NCBI RefSeq assembly: GCF_014336955.1
Contig: NZ_QRAI01000002.1
Coordinates: 681,930 to 745,929 of the forward strand
Direction: 5' to 3'
Source of the DNA: Saccharophagus sp. K07
GTDB taxonomy: Bacteria > Pseudomonadota > Gammaproteobacteria > Pseudomonadales > Cellvibrionaceae
Length of the DNA stretch: 64,000 bases
Part shown: piece after piece, positions 39,034 to 47,834 of the stretch
Numbering within the stretch: position 1 is the first letter of the stretch
Layout of the letters: each line of letters begins with the position of its first letter
Translations under genes and position numbers: made by a program
The notes under the pieces: model-generated
Databases searched by the model: none
What the model was told of the DNA's origin: nothing
What the model saw: only the letters and a program-made list of their open reading frames with translations

Positions 39034-39858
39034 TTAATGAAACATGTGCTCTTCTGCGGGGAAGATGCCGGCTTTGACGTCCTGGACGTACTTCAACAGG
39101 GCACCTTTGATATCCGCAGTCTCGCAGAGGAAATTCTTGGAGAATTTGGGCGGATGTTCGGTTAAGCCCAAAATATCATTGATGACCAGAACCTGTGCGT
39201 CGGTATCGCGCCCAGCACCTATGCCTATGGTCGGTACTTTCAAACTGGCGGTAATGCTGCGGCCCAATGCCGCAGGTACGCACTCAAGCAGCACTATATC
39301 GGCGCCGGCCTGCTCCAAAATCAATGCATCTTCTTGCAAGATCGCGGCACTCTCTGGCGTTCGGCCCTGCACTCGGAAACCGCCAAATTTATTGACGAAC
39401 TGAGGCGTCAGGCCGATATGGGCGCAAACCGGTATGCCGCGCTCGCTAAGCATCGAAATCGTGGGCGCCAGCCAGCGACCTCCTTCGATTTTGATCATAT
39501 GGGCGCCAGCCTGCATTACACGGGTGGCATTGATCATCGCCTGTTCTGGTGTGGCGTAGGTCATAAAGGGCAGGTCGCCAATAATCAATGATTTTTGGTT
39601 GCCGCGTTTGACCGCTTCAATGTGATAGATCATCTGTTCCATGGTTACCGGAATCGTGCTGTCGTAGCCCAACACTGTCATTCCGAGACTATCCCCAACC
39701 AGTACCACTTCTGCACCGCATCGCTCCGCCATGTTCGCCATAGGTGCATCATAGAGAGACACTGTGACGAACTTTTCCCCTTGCTCCTTCATTTTGCGAA
39801 GAGTGTGGATAGTGATTTTTTTTGTGAGCGCTGAATCGGGCGAACCAGAATAAACCAT
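39034..39858 (-). CDS. panB: Ketopantoate hydroxymethyltransferase
   Basis: 274 residues. KKITIHTLRKMKEQGEKF, VVLVGDSLGMTVLGYDSTIP, MIKIEGG and IGIGAGRDTDAQVLVINDIL are PanB signatures. It converts ketoisovalerate to ketopantoate in coenzyme A synthesis. panC, its usual partner, does not follow; ppc lies downstream, so pantothenate synthetase must be elsewhere if present. Confidence 0.96.
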   Translation of the reverse strand: MVYSGSPDSALTKKITIHTLRKMKEQGEKFVTVSLYDAPMANMAERCGAEVVLVGDSLGMTVLGYDSTIPVTMEQMIYHIEAVKRGNQKSLIIGDLPFMTYATPEQAMINATRVMQAGAHMIKIEGGRWLAPTISMLSERGIPVCAHIGLTPQFVNKFGGFRVQGRTPESAAILQEDALILEQAGADIVLLECVPAALGRSITASLKVPTIGIGAGRDTDAQVLVINDILGLTEHPPKFSKNFLCETADIKGALLKYVQDVKAGIFPAEEHMFH

Positions 39859-39883
39859 GAAATGTCACCTGCGGATTGAGCGG

Positions 39884-40564
39884 CTACAGGGCCGGTCGAG
39901 GGTTGTAATAATGTCGGCCGTGGGAAATGCCGAGCAAGTAGCGCACCAAGTTGTTGTAGTCAGTGATGTTATTCACCCAGTCGATATCGGCTGCGTTGAC
40001 GATCAACAGTGGAGCTTTGTCGTAAAAGTGAAAAAAACGTGAATAGGCGGCGTTGAGACGGTCGAGATAATCTCGTGTAATTTGCTGTTCTGCGCGGATC
40101 GCGCGCTTATGAATGCGTTCGAGCAACACATTGGTCGGCGCCTGCAAATAAATCACTAAATCGGGCTGTGCGGCGTTGATGGTCAGATGCTCGTACACGC
40201 TTTCATAAAGTTGCAGCTCATCGCTATCCAGTGTGACTTCTGCAAACAGCCGGTCTTTTTCCATCAGAAAATCCGCCACACGTATAGTGGCGAACAAATC
40301 TTCTTGCCGCAGTTCCTGCATTTGCTGGGCGCGTTGCATCAAAAAAAATAACTGCGTCGATAAAGCCGCATTTTTTTCCCCAGCGTAATAGCGCGGTAAA
40401 AACGGATTGCTGTCGGCGTCCTCGAATAAAGTAGCGCAATTGAGACTTTCGGCCAGCAGGCGCGCCAGAGTAGTTTTACCGACGCCTATAGGACCTTCGA
40501 TCACTATGTAGCGCGGCAGACGAATATCTGTCAGATCACTGCGGTTGATGCGACGGTTTTCCAT
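39884..40564 (-). CDS. Deoxynucleoside kinase family protein
   Basis: 226 residues. The P-loop is IEGPIGVGKTTLARLLAESL (from about residue 22); DxxPF-like DADSNPFLPRYYAG and RIHKRAIRAEQQI (LID region with arginines) match the dCK/dGK-type deoxynucleoside kinases. It phosphorylates a deoxynucleoside for salvage, specificity unknown. It sits between folK and panB, 16 bases after folK. Confidence 0.85.
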   Translation of the reverse strand: MENRRINRSDLTDIRLPRYIVIEGPIGVGKTTLARLLAESLNCATLFEDADSNPFLPRYYAGEKNAALSTQLFFLMQRAQQMQELRQEDLFATIRVADFLMEKDRLFAEVTLDSDELQLYESVYEHLTINAAQPDLVIYLQAPTNVLLERIHKRAIRAEQQITRDYLDRLNAAYSRFFHFYDKAPLLIVNAADIDWVNNITDYNNLVRYLLGISHGRHYYNPRPAL

Positions 40565-40580
40565 TCTCGACCTCTGGAAA

Positions 40581-41069
40581 TTATGCGAGTCGGGTTAGTC
40601 CTTGGTTACCAATTTGCGCCGCCAAGTCTCCTATGTTACGGCCGTCCGGTAGGCGCAATTCGGGAGCCAGTTCCGCCAGGGGAATCAACACGAAATTGCG
40701 CTCAGTTAAATAGGGATGTGGAACCTGGAGGCGCTCGTGCTGAATGATTTCCTGATCAATCAACAGTATGTCGAGATCCAGGGTTCTCGGTCCCCAATGA
40801 ATCAAGCGCTGCCGCCCCTGATTCAATTCGATTGCCTGTAAAGCATCGAGCAGATCCAGGGGGGCGAGATCTGTTGTTACCTGCGCGACGGCGTTGATGT
40901 AATCCGGTTGCGGCGGCCCTACAGCGACGCTGCGATAGAGCGACGAGATTTTCGCCTCTCTACACCAAGGAGCGGCTTTTAGTGTGGCCCAGGCCTGTTG
41001 AAGCTGCGCGACGGGATCGTCGAGATTGCTGCCCAACCCGATAAAAACTGTGTGCATTGAAGCGGCCAT
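40581..41069 (-). CDS. folK: 6-hydroxymethyl-7,8-dihydropterin pyrophosphokinase
   Basis: 162 residues from the ATG at 41069, whose A is the last base of the pcnB stop (TGATG); an ATG at 41057 is the alternative. HTVFIGLGSNLDDPVAQL is the N-terminal signature and WGPRTLDLDILLID the metal and pterin site. It makes the pyrophosphorylated pterin for folate synthesis. The open frame extends upstream within pcnB, but that part is not FolK-like. Confidence 0.95.
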   Translation of the reverse strand: MAASMHTVFIGLGSNLDDPVAQLQQAWATLKAAPWCREAKISSLYRSVAVGPPQPDYINAVAQVTTDLAPLDLLDALQAIELNQGRQRLIHWGPRTLDLDILLIDQEIIQHERLQVPHPYLTERNFVLIPLAELAPELRLPDGRNIGDLAAQIGNQGLTRLA

Positions 41070-42430
41070 CAAGTGGAAGCGGGGGGTGGAGGGTTGGAGT
41101 TTGAGCGCCGCCGCGATTTGCGCCGCCGCTGCTGGGGTTTGCCCAGCTGTTGCACCATGGCTTCCCGTTGCTCCTCCGACGCATCCTGGAACTGAGTCCA
41201 CCACAGACCGAGGCCATCAAGATGCTCACCAGATTGTTCGCGCAACAGAAGAAAATCGTAGGCCGCACGGAAACGTGGGTGCTCAAGTAACAAAAAGGCT
41301 TTGCGACCTTCTCGGCGCGGCAGGCGCAGTTGCAGCGCCCAGATCTCTCTCATGGGAATCAAAAAGCGTTTGGGAATGGCAGTACAAGTAAGTTGTTGCG
41401 AAATGACCCCATGCTCGGCGTGGCGCACCGCGTCCGCCACGGACATTTTGTCGTCGTGGACCAGCTTGCGAATGGCAGCCTGCAGTGGCAGCCATAAGAA
41501 GGCGGCATAGATAAACGCCGGTGTTACTTTTTTGTTCTGGCGAATGCGCTTATCCGTATTCAATGCAGCCTGATTGATGAACTGTAACTGCTTCTCATCG
41601 CCCAACTGTAAACACTGCTCGGTTCCCGGAAACAACGCCCCAAACAGGCCGTATTCGCGCAGGAGTTGCAGCGTGCTGGTAGCGGACCCGCTCATCATCA
41701 GCTTCAAAACTTCCTCGAACAGGCGTGCAGAGGAAACATGGCTCATCAGCGGCGCAAGGCGTTTGATTGGCTCCGCGGTATTTTCTGTTAAGGCAAAACC
41801 GAGTTTCGCGCTGAAGCGGACAGCACGGAGCATGCGCACCGGGTCTTCCTTATAGCGCGCCTCGGGGTCGCCAATCATTTGCAGCACGCGCCGCTTCAGA
41901 TCTTTAAGTCCATTGGTGTAGTCGAACAAATTGCCGGTGCTCGGATCGTAATAGAGCGCATTGATGGAAAAGTCCCGCCGCGCCGCATCGGATTCTATGT
42001 CGCCGTAGACATTGTCACGCAGCAACATCCCGGTCTGGGACTGGGCGGCGTCTTTAGGGTCCAGGGATTGATCGTGGTGGGCGCGAAACGTGGTTACTTC
42101 GATAATTTCGCGGCCAAACCGGACGTGCACAATGCGAAACCGCCGACCGATGATCATGGAGTTGCGAAACAGGTTTTTCGTTTCCTCCGGGGTGGCGTTG
42201 GTTGCAACGTCAAAGTCTTTGGGTTGGCCACCGAGCAGAAGATCGCGTACGCCGCCGCCCACCAAGAACGCGGAAAACCCAGCCTCCTGCAGCTTTTCGA
42301 TAACCTTGATCGCATTTGGGCTGAATTGCGAGCGCCTCAAGCCGTGTTCACTGGCGGGAATAATTTTAGGGGTCGGCATTTTGGAGAGAGTTTTTGTAGG
42401 GTTAAAAAGCTTGAGTAGGCGGTTGAGCAT
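41069..42430 (-). CDS. pcnB: Poly(A) polymerase I
   Basis: 453 residues from the ATG at 42430, giving MLNRLLKLFNPTKTLSK, similar in character to Pseudomonas PcnB starts. A longer frame to 42607 would lie almost against the crcZ-like terminator and is not conserved. The nucleotidyltransferase core is LVGGGVRDLLLGGQPKDFDV with the catalytic DxD; RVLQMIGDPEARYKEDPVRMLRAVRF-like segments follow; the C-terminus is Arg/Pro-rich. It adds 3' poly(A) tails that promote RNA decay. No clear ribosome site is visible. Confidence 0.93.
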   Translation of the reverse strand: MLNRLLKLFNPTKTLSKMPTPKIIPASEHGLRRSQFSPNAIKVIEKLQEAGFSAFLVGGGVRDLLLGGQPKDFDVATNATPEETKNLFRNSMIIGRRFRIVHVRFGREIIEVTTFRAHHDQSLDPKDAAQSQTGMLLRDNVYGDIESDAARRDFSINALYYDPSTGNLFDYTNGLKDLKRRVLQMIGDPEARYKEDPVRMLRAVRFSAKLGFALTENTAEPIKRLAPLMSHVSSARLFEEVLKLMMSGSATSTLQLLREYGLFGALFPGTEQCLQLGDEKQLQFINQAALNTDKRIRQNKKVTPAFIYAAFLWLPLQAAIRKLVHDDKMSVADAVRHAEHGVISQQLTCTAIPKRFLIPMREIWALQLRLPRREGRKAFLLLEHPRFRAAYDFLLLREQSGEHLDGLGLWWTQFQDASEEQREAMVQQLGKPQQRRRKSRRRSNSNPPPPAST

Positions 42431-42604
42431 GTGTGAGTTAGACGTGTCGTAACGAAAACGCGAGTCTAACCCACGTGGAATGTGCAAACCATACGCTTTA
42501 TGCAATGAGTGGTGGGGGAGCGGATCGGAGTTTGGCTGAATGCAGCGCAGGGGTAGACATGTTTGGCTGGACGGCCGGTAGAGATGAAGATTATTAGTAG
42601 TGTC

Positions 42605-42850
42605 CAAATCAAAACGGGAAGGCTTTTGGCCTTCCCGTCTATAATCAGTTTTATATGGTTATTATGTCTGCACGCTCGATAAGCGTGACATCCATGTTTC
42701 TTTTGGCGCGAGCCCTTCCTCTCAAGTCAATCTATTTTTCATCTTATTATTAGTTGTTGTTTTTATTATAAAAATTTTTTCTTGTTATTATTTATTGTTC
42801 TTATTTGTTATCGAGTTGTTTCTTATTATTCTTTATTGTTGTTATGTTGC
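42605..42850 (-). ncRNA. crcZ: CrcZ-like small RNA, decoy for Hfq/Crc
   Basis: About 245 nt between a sigma-54 promoter and a terminator. The first 125 nt (42726-42850) are almost pure A/T/C on the RNA strand and carry at least six non-overlapping AANAANAA motifs: AACAACAA, AATAATAA, AACAATAA, AATAACAA, AACAACAA and AATAATAA. This is the motif that Hfq with Crc recognises on catabolite-repressed mRNAs and on the Pseudomonas decoys CrcZ, CrcX and CrcY. Position matches too: Pseudomonas crcZ lies between cbrB and pcnB and is driven by CbrB and RpoN. It is shorter than the roughly 400 nt P. aeruginosa RNA. A second hairpin (CACGC..GCGTG, near 42672-42689) precedes the terminator. Motifs are seen; function is inferred. 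Confidence 0.82.
42611..42638 (-). terminator. Intrinsic terminator of the crcZ-like RNA
   Basis: On the minus strand ACGGGAAGGC, loop CAAAA, GCCTTCCCGT, followed by TTTGATTTGG. A 10-bp perfect stem with a short T tract. Confidence 0.85.
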
Positions 42851-42860
42851 CGAAATAAGA

Positions 42861-42875
42861 GCAGGATGCATGCCA
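42861..42875 (-). promoter_or_regulatory. Sigma-54 (RpoN) promoter of the crcZ-like RNA
   Basis: On the minus strand TGGCATGCATCCTGC: the -24 TGGCA and the -12 TGC are exactly 7 bases apart, keeping the invariant GG and GC. The start point falls near 42850, directly before the A-rich RNA. CbrB, a sigma-54 activator, is encoded just upstream. Confidence 0.8.
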
Positions 42876-42950
42876 GAAAAAATTTTCATCGATAAAACAA
42901 CAGGTTATGTTTTTATAACAATTTGGAATCAGTCTTAAGTATGGACGAAG

Positions 42951-43001
42951 CGTTACCAATCCTCTCGTTTCGTGTTACCCATGTTTCCCATTCTGGTAAC
43001 A
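42951..43001 (-). promoter_or_regulatory. Three CbrB-like half-sites upstream of the sigma-54 promoter
   Basis: CGTTAC (42951-42956), TGTTAC (42973-42978) and inverted GTAACA (42996-43001), spaced 22 and 23 bases start to start, about two helix turns. Pseudomonas CbrB is reported to bind TGTTAC-type subsites at crcZ. They lie 75-140 bases upstream of the -24 element, a usual distance for sigma-54 enhancers. Confidence 0.65.
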
Positions 43002-43186
43002 TAAATGCGACTTGCGTCGCAAAAAACAGGGGGTTTTTTTGGTTGTAATGGGGAACTGTTTTTAAAAGCACTGTTTATATCATGCTTTTGAATGAGAATT
43101 GGTTTGCGAGTTAATACGAAAAGAGGGGTGAGGTTAGGGGGTGTAAAGGCCATTCCTTTGGCCATAAGACAAGTAATAAATTGATG

Positions 43187-44587
43187 TCAGGATTTGCTGG
43201 AGACGTTCTGGCCAGATTTGTTACGCGGAATTCCCAAGCGTTGTCGACGTTCCCACAAGCACTTACGGCTTACGCCCAATTTGCGGGCCAATTCTGTTTC
43301 ACTCATGGAATCCTGGTGTTCGAGCACAAAACGCTGGAAGTAATCTTCCAGTGACAGATCTTCATTGGGATCAGACGTTGTGCGTTTTTGCCGGTTTTCC
43401 CCTTGCGGAACACCCTCATCATCGTCGACTTTGATGAGATCCAGGTCGATGGAGAGGAGGTTGTGAGAGATTTCCCGCTCGTCTTCACACAGGATTACCG
43501 CGCGCTGGATAGCGTTTTCCAACTCGCGGATGTTACCGGGCCAGGTGTAAGTCGTAATGGCTTGAATGGCCTCCGGCGACAATACCAGCTGAGGTTTCTT
43601 CAGTTCTTCGCAGTAACGGCGAACAAAGGTTTCTGCCAGAGTGAGGATGTCCTTGCCGCGCTCGCGCAGAGGAGGGAGTTTCAGTTGGACAACGTTGATG
43701 CGGAAGTACAAGTCCTCGCGGAATTTACCTTCTCGCGAGAGTTTGCCGAGATCGCGGTGAGTTGCTGCTACCAGACGAACATCGACCTTGCGGGATTCGA
43801 CTGAGCCTATGGGCCGCACTTCCCCTTCCTGCAGCACTCGCAATAGGCGGGCTTGCGCTTCCAGTGGTAATTCGCCGATTTCATCGAGAAACAGGGTTCC
43901 GCCATCGGCCGCTGCCACCAGGCCTTCGCGATTGCTGGCAGCGCCTGTGAATGCGCCTTTTTCGTGGCCGAACAGTTCGGCTTCGATCAGGGTCTCTGGA
44001 ATTGCAGCGCAGTTTACGGAGATCAGAGGTTTGTCGGCGCGGGGACTTTCATGGTGAAGGGCTCGGGCGACCAGTTCCTTACCAGTACCCGTTTCACCAT
44101 TAACCAGCACAGTAGCATTGGTTGGAGCCACTTTGCGGATCTTGGCGTAAAGCTCCTTCATTTGTGGTGAAGAGCCGATCATCCCGGCAACCGCTTCGTT
44201 ACTCACGCCTTCAATGTTTTTGACTGGCGACGCCTTCTCGCTGCGACTCAACACCCGTTTCACCGCCGCCAGCATCTCGTCGTTGTCGTAAGGTTTGGCT
44301 ATGTAATCCACAGCCCCCATACGCATTGAGTCTACGGCGGAGCGCAGGCTGGCGTAGCTGGTCATGATTAAAACGGGAACGTCGCCGGCGGCCTGAATGA
44401 GATCGGTGCCGGGTGCGCCGGGGAGGCGAAGATCAGAGATGATGAGGTCAAAGGAGTCCAAATTGTATTTGCTGGTGGCTTCTTTAACAGAAGCGGCCTC
44501 TTTTACATCGTACTTGTTTCGCGTCAGGTGTTTGCGCAGGGACGTACGAATGATGACTTCATCTTCAACGATGAGGATCTTACTCAT
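43187..44587 (-). CDS. cbrB: CbrB, NtrC-type sigma-54-dependent response regulator
   Basis: 466 residues: receiver domain with phospho-acceptor Asp52 (LIISDLRLPG), AAA+ domain with GETGTGKE Walker A, GAFTGA sigma-54 contact loop and DEIGELPLEAQ, and a Fis-type helix-turn-helix at the C-terminus (SETELARKLGVSRKCLWERR). CbrB controls carbon-nitrogen balance and crcZ transcription in Pseudomonas. It follows cbrA by 17 bases. Confidence 0.94.
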   Translation of the reverse strand: MSKILIVEDEVIIRTSLRKHLTRNKYDVKEAASVKEATSKYNLDSFDLIISDLRLPGAPGTDLIQAAGDVPVLIMTSYASLRSAVDSMRMGAVDYIAKPYDNDEMLAAVKRVLSRSEKASPVKNIEGVSNEAVAGMIGSSPQMKELYAKIRKVAPTNATVLVNGETGTGKELVARALHHESPRADKPLISVNCAAIPETLIEAELFGHEKGAFTGAASNREGLVAAADGGTLFLDEIGELPLEAQARLLRVLQEGEVRPIGSVESRKVDVRLVAATHRDLGKLSREGKFREDLYFRINVVQLKLPPLRERGKDILTLAETFVRRYCEELKKPQLVLSPEAIQAITTYTWPGNIRELENAIQRAVILCEDEREISHNLLSIDLDLIKVDDDEGVPQGENRQKRTTSDPNEDLSLEDYFQRFVLEHQDSMSETELARKLGVSRKCLWERRQRLGIPRNKSGQNVSSKS

Positions 44588-44604
44588 AGCGGTTGTTACT
44601 TCGT

Positions 44605-47592
44605 TTATAAATCTCCCCTAGTGTTACTCTTCGAATCAACGGTTGCAAGTTTTAACGGTAACAGAATGATGAACCGTGTTCCGTTTCTGTGCTCTGGGCC
44701 GACGGGCGATTCAATTTCGATTCGGCCCATATGGTCTTCAATGATGGTGTACACCATAGCGAGGCCCAGGCCGGTACCTTCACCGGGATCTTTGGTGGTA
44801 AAAAACGGCTCAAAAATCCTGCTGGCGACCTCGGGCGGAATGCCGGTCCCTTCATCGGTAACGGTAATCCTCACTTCCTCTCCCTGAATGCTGCCTTCCA
44901 CTACAACCCGGCCGCCCTCGGGGCTGGCGTCGCGGGCGTTGGAGAGCAGGTTGACGAATACCTGGATCAACCGCTGACTGTCGGCCTCAATCACTATGTC
45001 ATCCGGGAGTTCGTTATAGAACTCGACCTGATTGCGCTCCTTCTGCAAGGAAAGCAGGTTGATCGCTTCCTGCACGCACTCTCTTGGATGGACACGGTGG
45101 AATTCATTGTCCACACGCTGACCGGCATGGGAGAAGCTGACCAGCGACTGCACTATGCGAGTCACACGCTCGGTCAGAGACAGGATCTGGTTGCCCGTTT
45201 CCAAGATTTCCGGGTCGTCTGTGTCGTATTCCAGATTCTGCGCCAGACAGGCAATACCCGTAATGGGGTTGCCGATTTCGTGCGCCACGCCTGCCGCCAG
45301 CCTTCCGACAGAGGCCAGCCGTTCACTGTGAATCAGCTCCTGTTCCAACATTTGCAGTTCGGTGACGTCTTCTAACAGGATTACTTGGCCATCGACACGG
45401 TGAGCCAGTGAGGAGGGGATCGACGCTTTGTGCAGCGTAATCCAGTGGGGGCGATTGTTGAGTAGGATCTGCCTTTTATAGAAATGCGGCTCCCGCGAGC
45501 GGGCGAACTTGGTCAATAGGCGTCCCCAGGGTTCCATTACGTCTTCCAGGTGTGAGCCTGTCACCTGATCGCTGGGGATTCCGGTAAGCTTCGCCATGGC
45601 GCTGTTCCACATCAAAATTTCCATATCTGCGCCAATGGAGCAGGTTGCCAGGGGCAGTTCTTCCAAAGTGCGGCGGTGGTAGAGCCGCAGATTGTTCAGT
45701 TCAGCGGCAAGACCGGTCAACTGGTTGCGCACTTGCCCCAGACGGCTTTCGATCAGGTTGATATCGGTCGCGCCGGGCGATTCGGGGACTTTGTAAGGCA
45801 CCAGCCGATCCATGATTTCGCTCGCCATGGAGATCCCGATCAGACTGGAAAGGTTGGCCTCGATCTCATCGCGCAAACGGCGCAGCGCATAAGGCCTGCT
45901 TTCGTTCAGATTCATGCCCAGGCGCTGAAGGGCACGCTGCACCTCGGTTTGCGCTGTGGACCGGCCGATGCGGGTGCTGAGGCGTTCGATGATCTCAGTG
46001 GGGGAGCGGATATCCAGAGCGAGTCGGACCGGGTGACTCAACTCATCTTCCGAGCACAGCTCAGCGCTGTAACGCTCGTCATCCGACTGCCGGCTAAGAT
46101 AAGACACCACCAGAAACACCAGGGTATTCAGGCCGAGGCTCCATAGAGTGATTTGATCCCATTGATTGATACCTATGGGAATGGGGATGTCCCAGAACGG
46201 CAAAGTGGCGCTGGTCCAGCCTTGCATCATGGGTAACATCAGGCCGAAAAACCAAATGTTGCTTCCTACCATTAGACCCGCAATAAAGCCGCGCCGGCTG
46301 CCGCGCGGCCAATGCGCAACGGCCATAACACCCGGTAGAAGCTGCAATGTGGCAATAAAGGCTACCAGGGCCAATTCCGTGAGTTTGAAGCGGTTGTTGA
46401 GCGCGACGTAGAAGAGATAGCCACTCAGCATAACGACGCCGATTAGTGCGCGGCGCATCCAGATTAATTGGCCGTATACATCGCGTTTAGCGCGCAGATG
46501 GATGATGGGCAGCAACCAATGGTTCATGATCATGGTCGCCAGGGCCAGTGCAATGGCAATCATGGCGCCAGTGGCAGCGGAAAGCCCGCCGACAAACGCA
46601 ATAATCGCAAAGGTGCTGCTCTCGGCCGCCATAGGAACTGTAAGCGGGAAGTACTGAACCGGCGTATCCAACCCCAGCGCTACGCCGCCCCACAGGATTG
46701 GGAATATAGGTAACGCCATAACCAGCAGAAACAGGGGAAACGCCCAGCTGACGGTTTTTTCCGTGTGTTTAACCGGGTTTTCCACCACGGTCATATGGAA
46801 AATGTGGGGCATGGAAACTGCGGTGGCGATAAAAACCAGAAGCAGTGCGTGGATGGAGGAGTCGTCGACCGGCGTGCGCAGCGCTTCCAGTTGATCCGGG
46901 TGTTGCACCAGCCACTGATCCAGGCCGCCCATCCCGCCGAAAATGTGAAAGATCACGAAACCGCCGATCGCCACTAGGCCAAAAACCTTAACCAGCGACT
47001 CGAAGGCCATCACTGTGACCAACCCTTTATGGTGTTCCCTGTTAGAGCCAAAAACAGTGGCAAACAGTGCGATCACCACACAATAAATCAGTGCCAGCGT
47101 TTGACGAATACCGAATTCGGACAGAGCTGGACTTAGGGCTTCATGATTGCCGCGGGTGAACAGATGCATGGTATCGGCGACAGCCTGAATCTGCAGGGCC
47201 AGCAAGGGCGCCATGGCCATTAGCATGACAAGGGTGACCATGCCTCCCACTGAGTGGCTGTGGTAGCGGAATACCAGCAAGTCCGCCATAGAGTTGACCT
47301 GGAAGCGCCGCGCCAGCTCGATCAGAGGTTTTAAGGCGTAGGACGAACATAAAAAGAGCGCCCCTGTGCCCAAGTAATAAGCCAGAGCCCCGTAACCAAA
47401 TTCGTGCGCGAGGTCGATTACCCCGTAAAACGCCCAGGCGCTGGCAAAGATCCCGAGGGAAAAAATGTAGGTGACCGGATGGCTGACGATTTTGTCGGAC
47501 ACCCAACCGCGCTCAGTGGTGTAAGCAATGGCGAACAGCACGCCCAGATAGGCGAGGCTGACGAGAGCAACTTCGATAAAGCTAAGAGTCAT
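44605..47592 (-). CDS. cbrA: CbrA, sensor histidine kinase with a sodium/solute symporter-like domain
   Basis: 995 residues. The first about 490 residues are a multi-spanning SSS-family transporter domain (MADLLVFRYHSHSVGGMVTL, GGLSAATGAMIAIALALATM). A linker and PAS domain follow (about 640-745), then HisKA with phospho-His771 in GVAHEIGNPITG and an HATPase domain (DEGTGIPPEVASRIFEPFFT, GEGTGLGLAMVY). Pseudomonas CbrA can transport histidine and signals to CbrB. Order gluQ-cbrX-cbrA-cbrB-crcZ-pcnB is as in Pseudomonas. Confidence 0.94.
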   Translation of the reverse strand: MTLSFIEVALVSLAYLGVLFAIAYTTERGWVSDKIVSHPVTYIFSLGIFASAWAFYGVIDLAHEFGYGALAYYLGTGALFLCSSYALKPLIELARRFQVNSMADLLVFRYHSHSVGGMVTLVMLMAMAPLLALQIQAVADTMHLFTRGNHEALSPALSEFGIRQTLALIYCVVIALFATVFGSNREHHKGLVTVMAFESLVKVFGLVAIGGFVIFHIFGGMGGLDQWLVQHPDQLEALRTPVDDSSIHALLLVFIATAVSMPHIFHMTVVENPVKHTEKTVSWAFPLFLLVMALPIFPILWGGVALGLDTPVQYFPLTVPMAAESSTFAIIAFVGGLSAATGAMIAIALALATMIMNHWLLPIIHLRAKRDVYGQLIWMRRALIGVVMLSGYLFYVALNNRFKLTELALVAFIATLQLLPGVMAVAHWPRGSRRGFIAGLMVGSNIWFFGLMLPMMQGWTSATLPFWDIPIPIGINQWDQITLWSLGLNTLVFLVVSYLSRQSDDERYSAELCSEDELSHPVRLALDIRSPTEIIERLSTRIGRSTAQTEVQRALQRLGMNLNESRPYALRRLRDEIEANLSSLIGISMASEIMDRLVPYKVPESPGATDINLIESRLGQVRNQLTGLAAELNNLRLYHRRTLEELPLATCSIGADMEILMWNSAMAKLTGIPSDQVTGSHLEDVMEPWGRLLTKFARSREPHFYKRQILLNNRPHWITLHKASIPSSLAHRVDGQVILLEDVTELQMLEQELIHSERLASVGRLAAGVAHEIGNPITGIACLAQNLEYDTDDPEILETGNQILSLTERVTRIVQSLVSFSHAGQRVDNEFHRVHPRECVQEAINLLSLQKERNQVEFYNELPDDIVIEADSQRLIQVFVNLLSNARDASPEGGRVVVEGSIQGEEVRITVTDEGTGIPPEVASRIFEPFFTTKDPGEGTGLGLAMVYTIIEDHMGRIEIESPVGPEHRNGTRFIILLPLKLATVDSKSNTRGDL

Positions 47593-47773
47593 TGCGGTGA
47601 TCGCGTCTTTGCAACAGATAGGCGCCGATGATCACGGCGATCCAGATCAGAAAAGGTTTGTACCAGCCGCTACTCGCGTCAGTGATCCAATCGAACAGGG
47701 CTGGAAAAAAAATGTAGGCGATCAATAACAGGAGTATCAGAGGACTTTGCCGGTTCATGAGGCCGCGCTGCAT
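47582..47773 (-). CDS. cbrX: CbrX-like small membrane protein
   Basis: 63 residues at most (58 if started at the ATG at 47758). Two membrane segments: LILLLLIAYIFFPALFDWI and FLIWIAVIIGAYLL, with a basic tail LQRRDHRNDS. A protein of this size sits upstream of cbrA in Pseudomonas putida and is named CbrX; position, size and topology agree here, sequence similarity could not be tested. Its 3' end overlaps cbrA by 11 bases, so translation is probably coupled. Confidence 0.7.
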   Translation of the reverse strand: MQRGLMNRQSPLILLLLIAYIFFPALFDWITDASSGWYKPFLIWIAVIIGAYLLQRRDHRNDS

Positions 47774-47834
47774 TAGAAAGTGGCGCGATGGTACTGAAAT
47801 CCGGGGGGAATGCGCAACGAATGATGATTACAAA

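Noticed and set aside
42431..42607. N-terminal extension of pcnB
   Set aside because: It would add 59 residues without PcnB likeness and begins almost at the terminator of the crcZ-like RNA; the ATG at 42430 gives the expected start.
42726..42850. Extreme A/T-rich stretch taken as horizontally acquired DNA
   Set aside because: The bias is explained by repeated Hfq/Crc-type motifs in an RNA with its own promoter and terminator.
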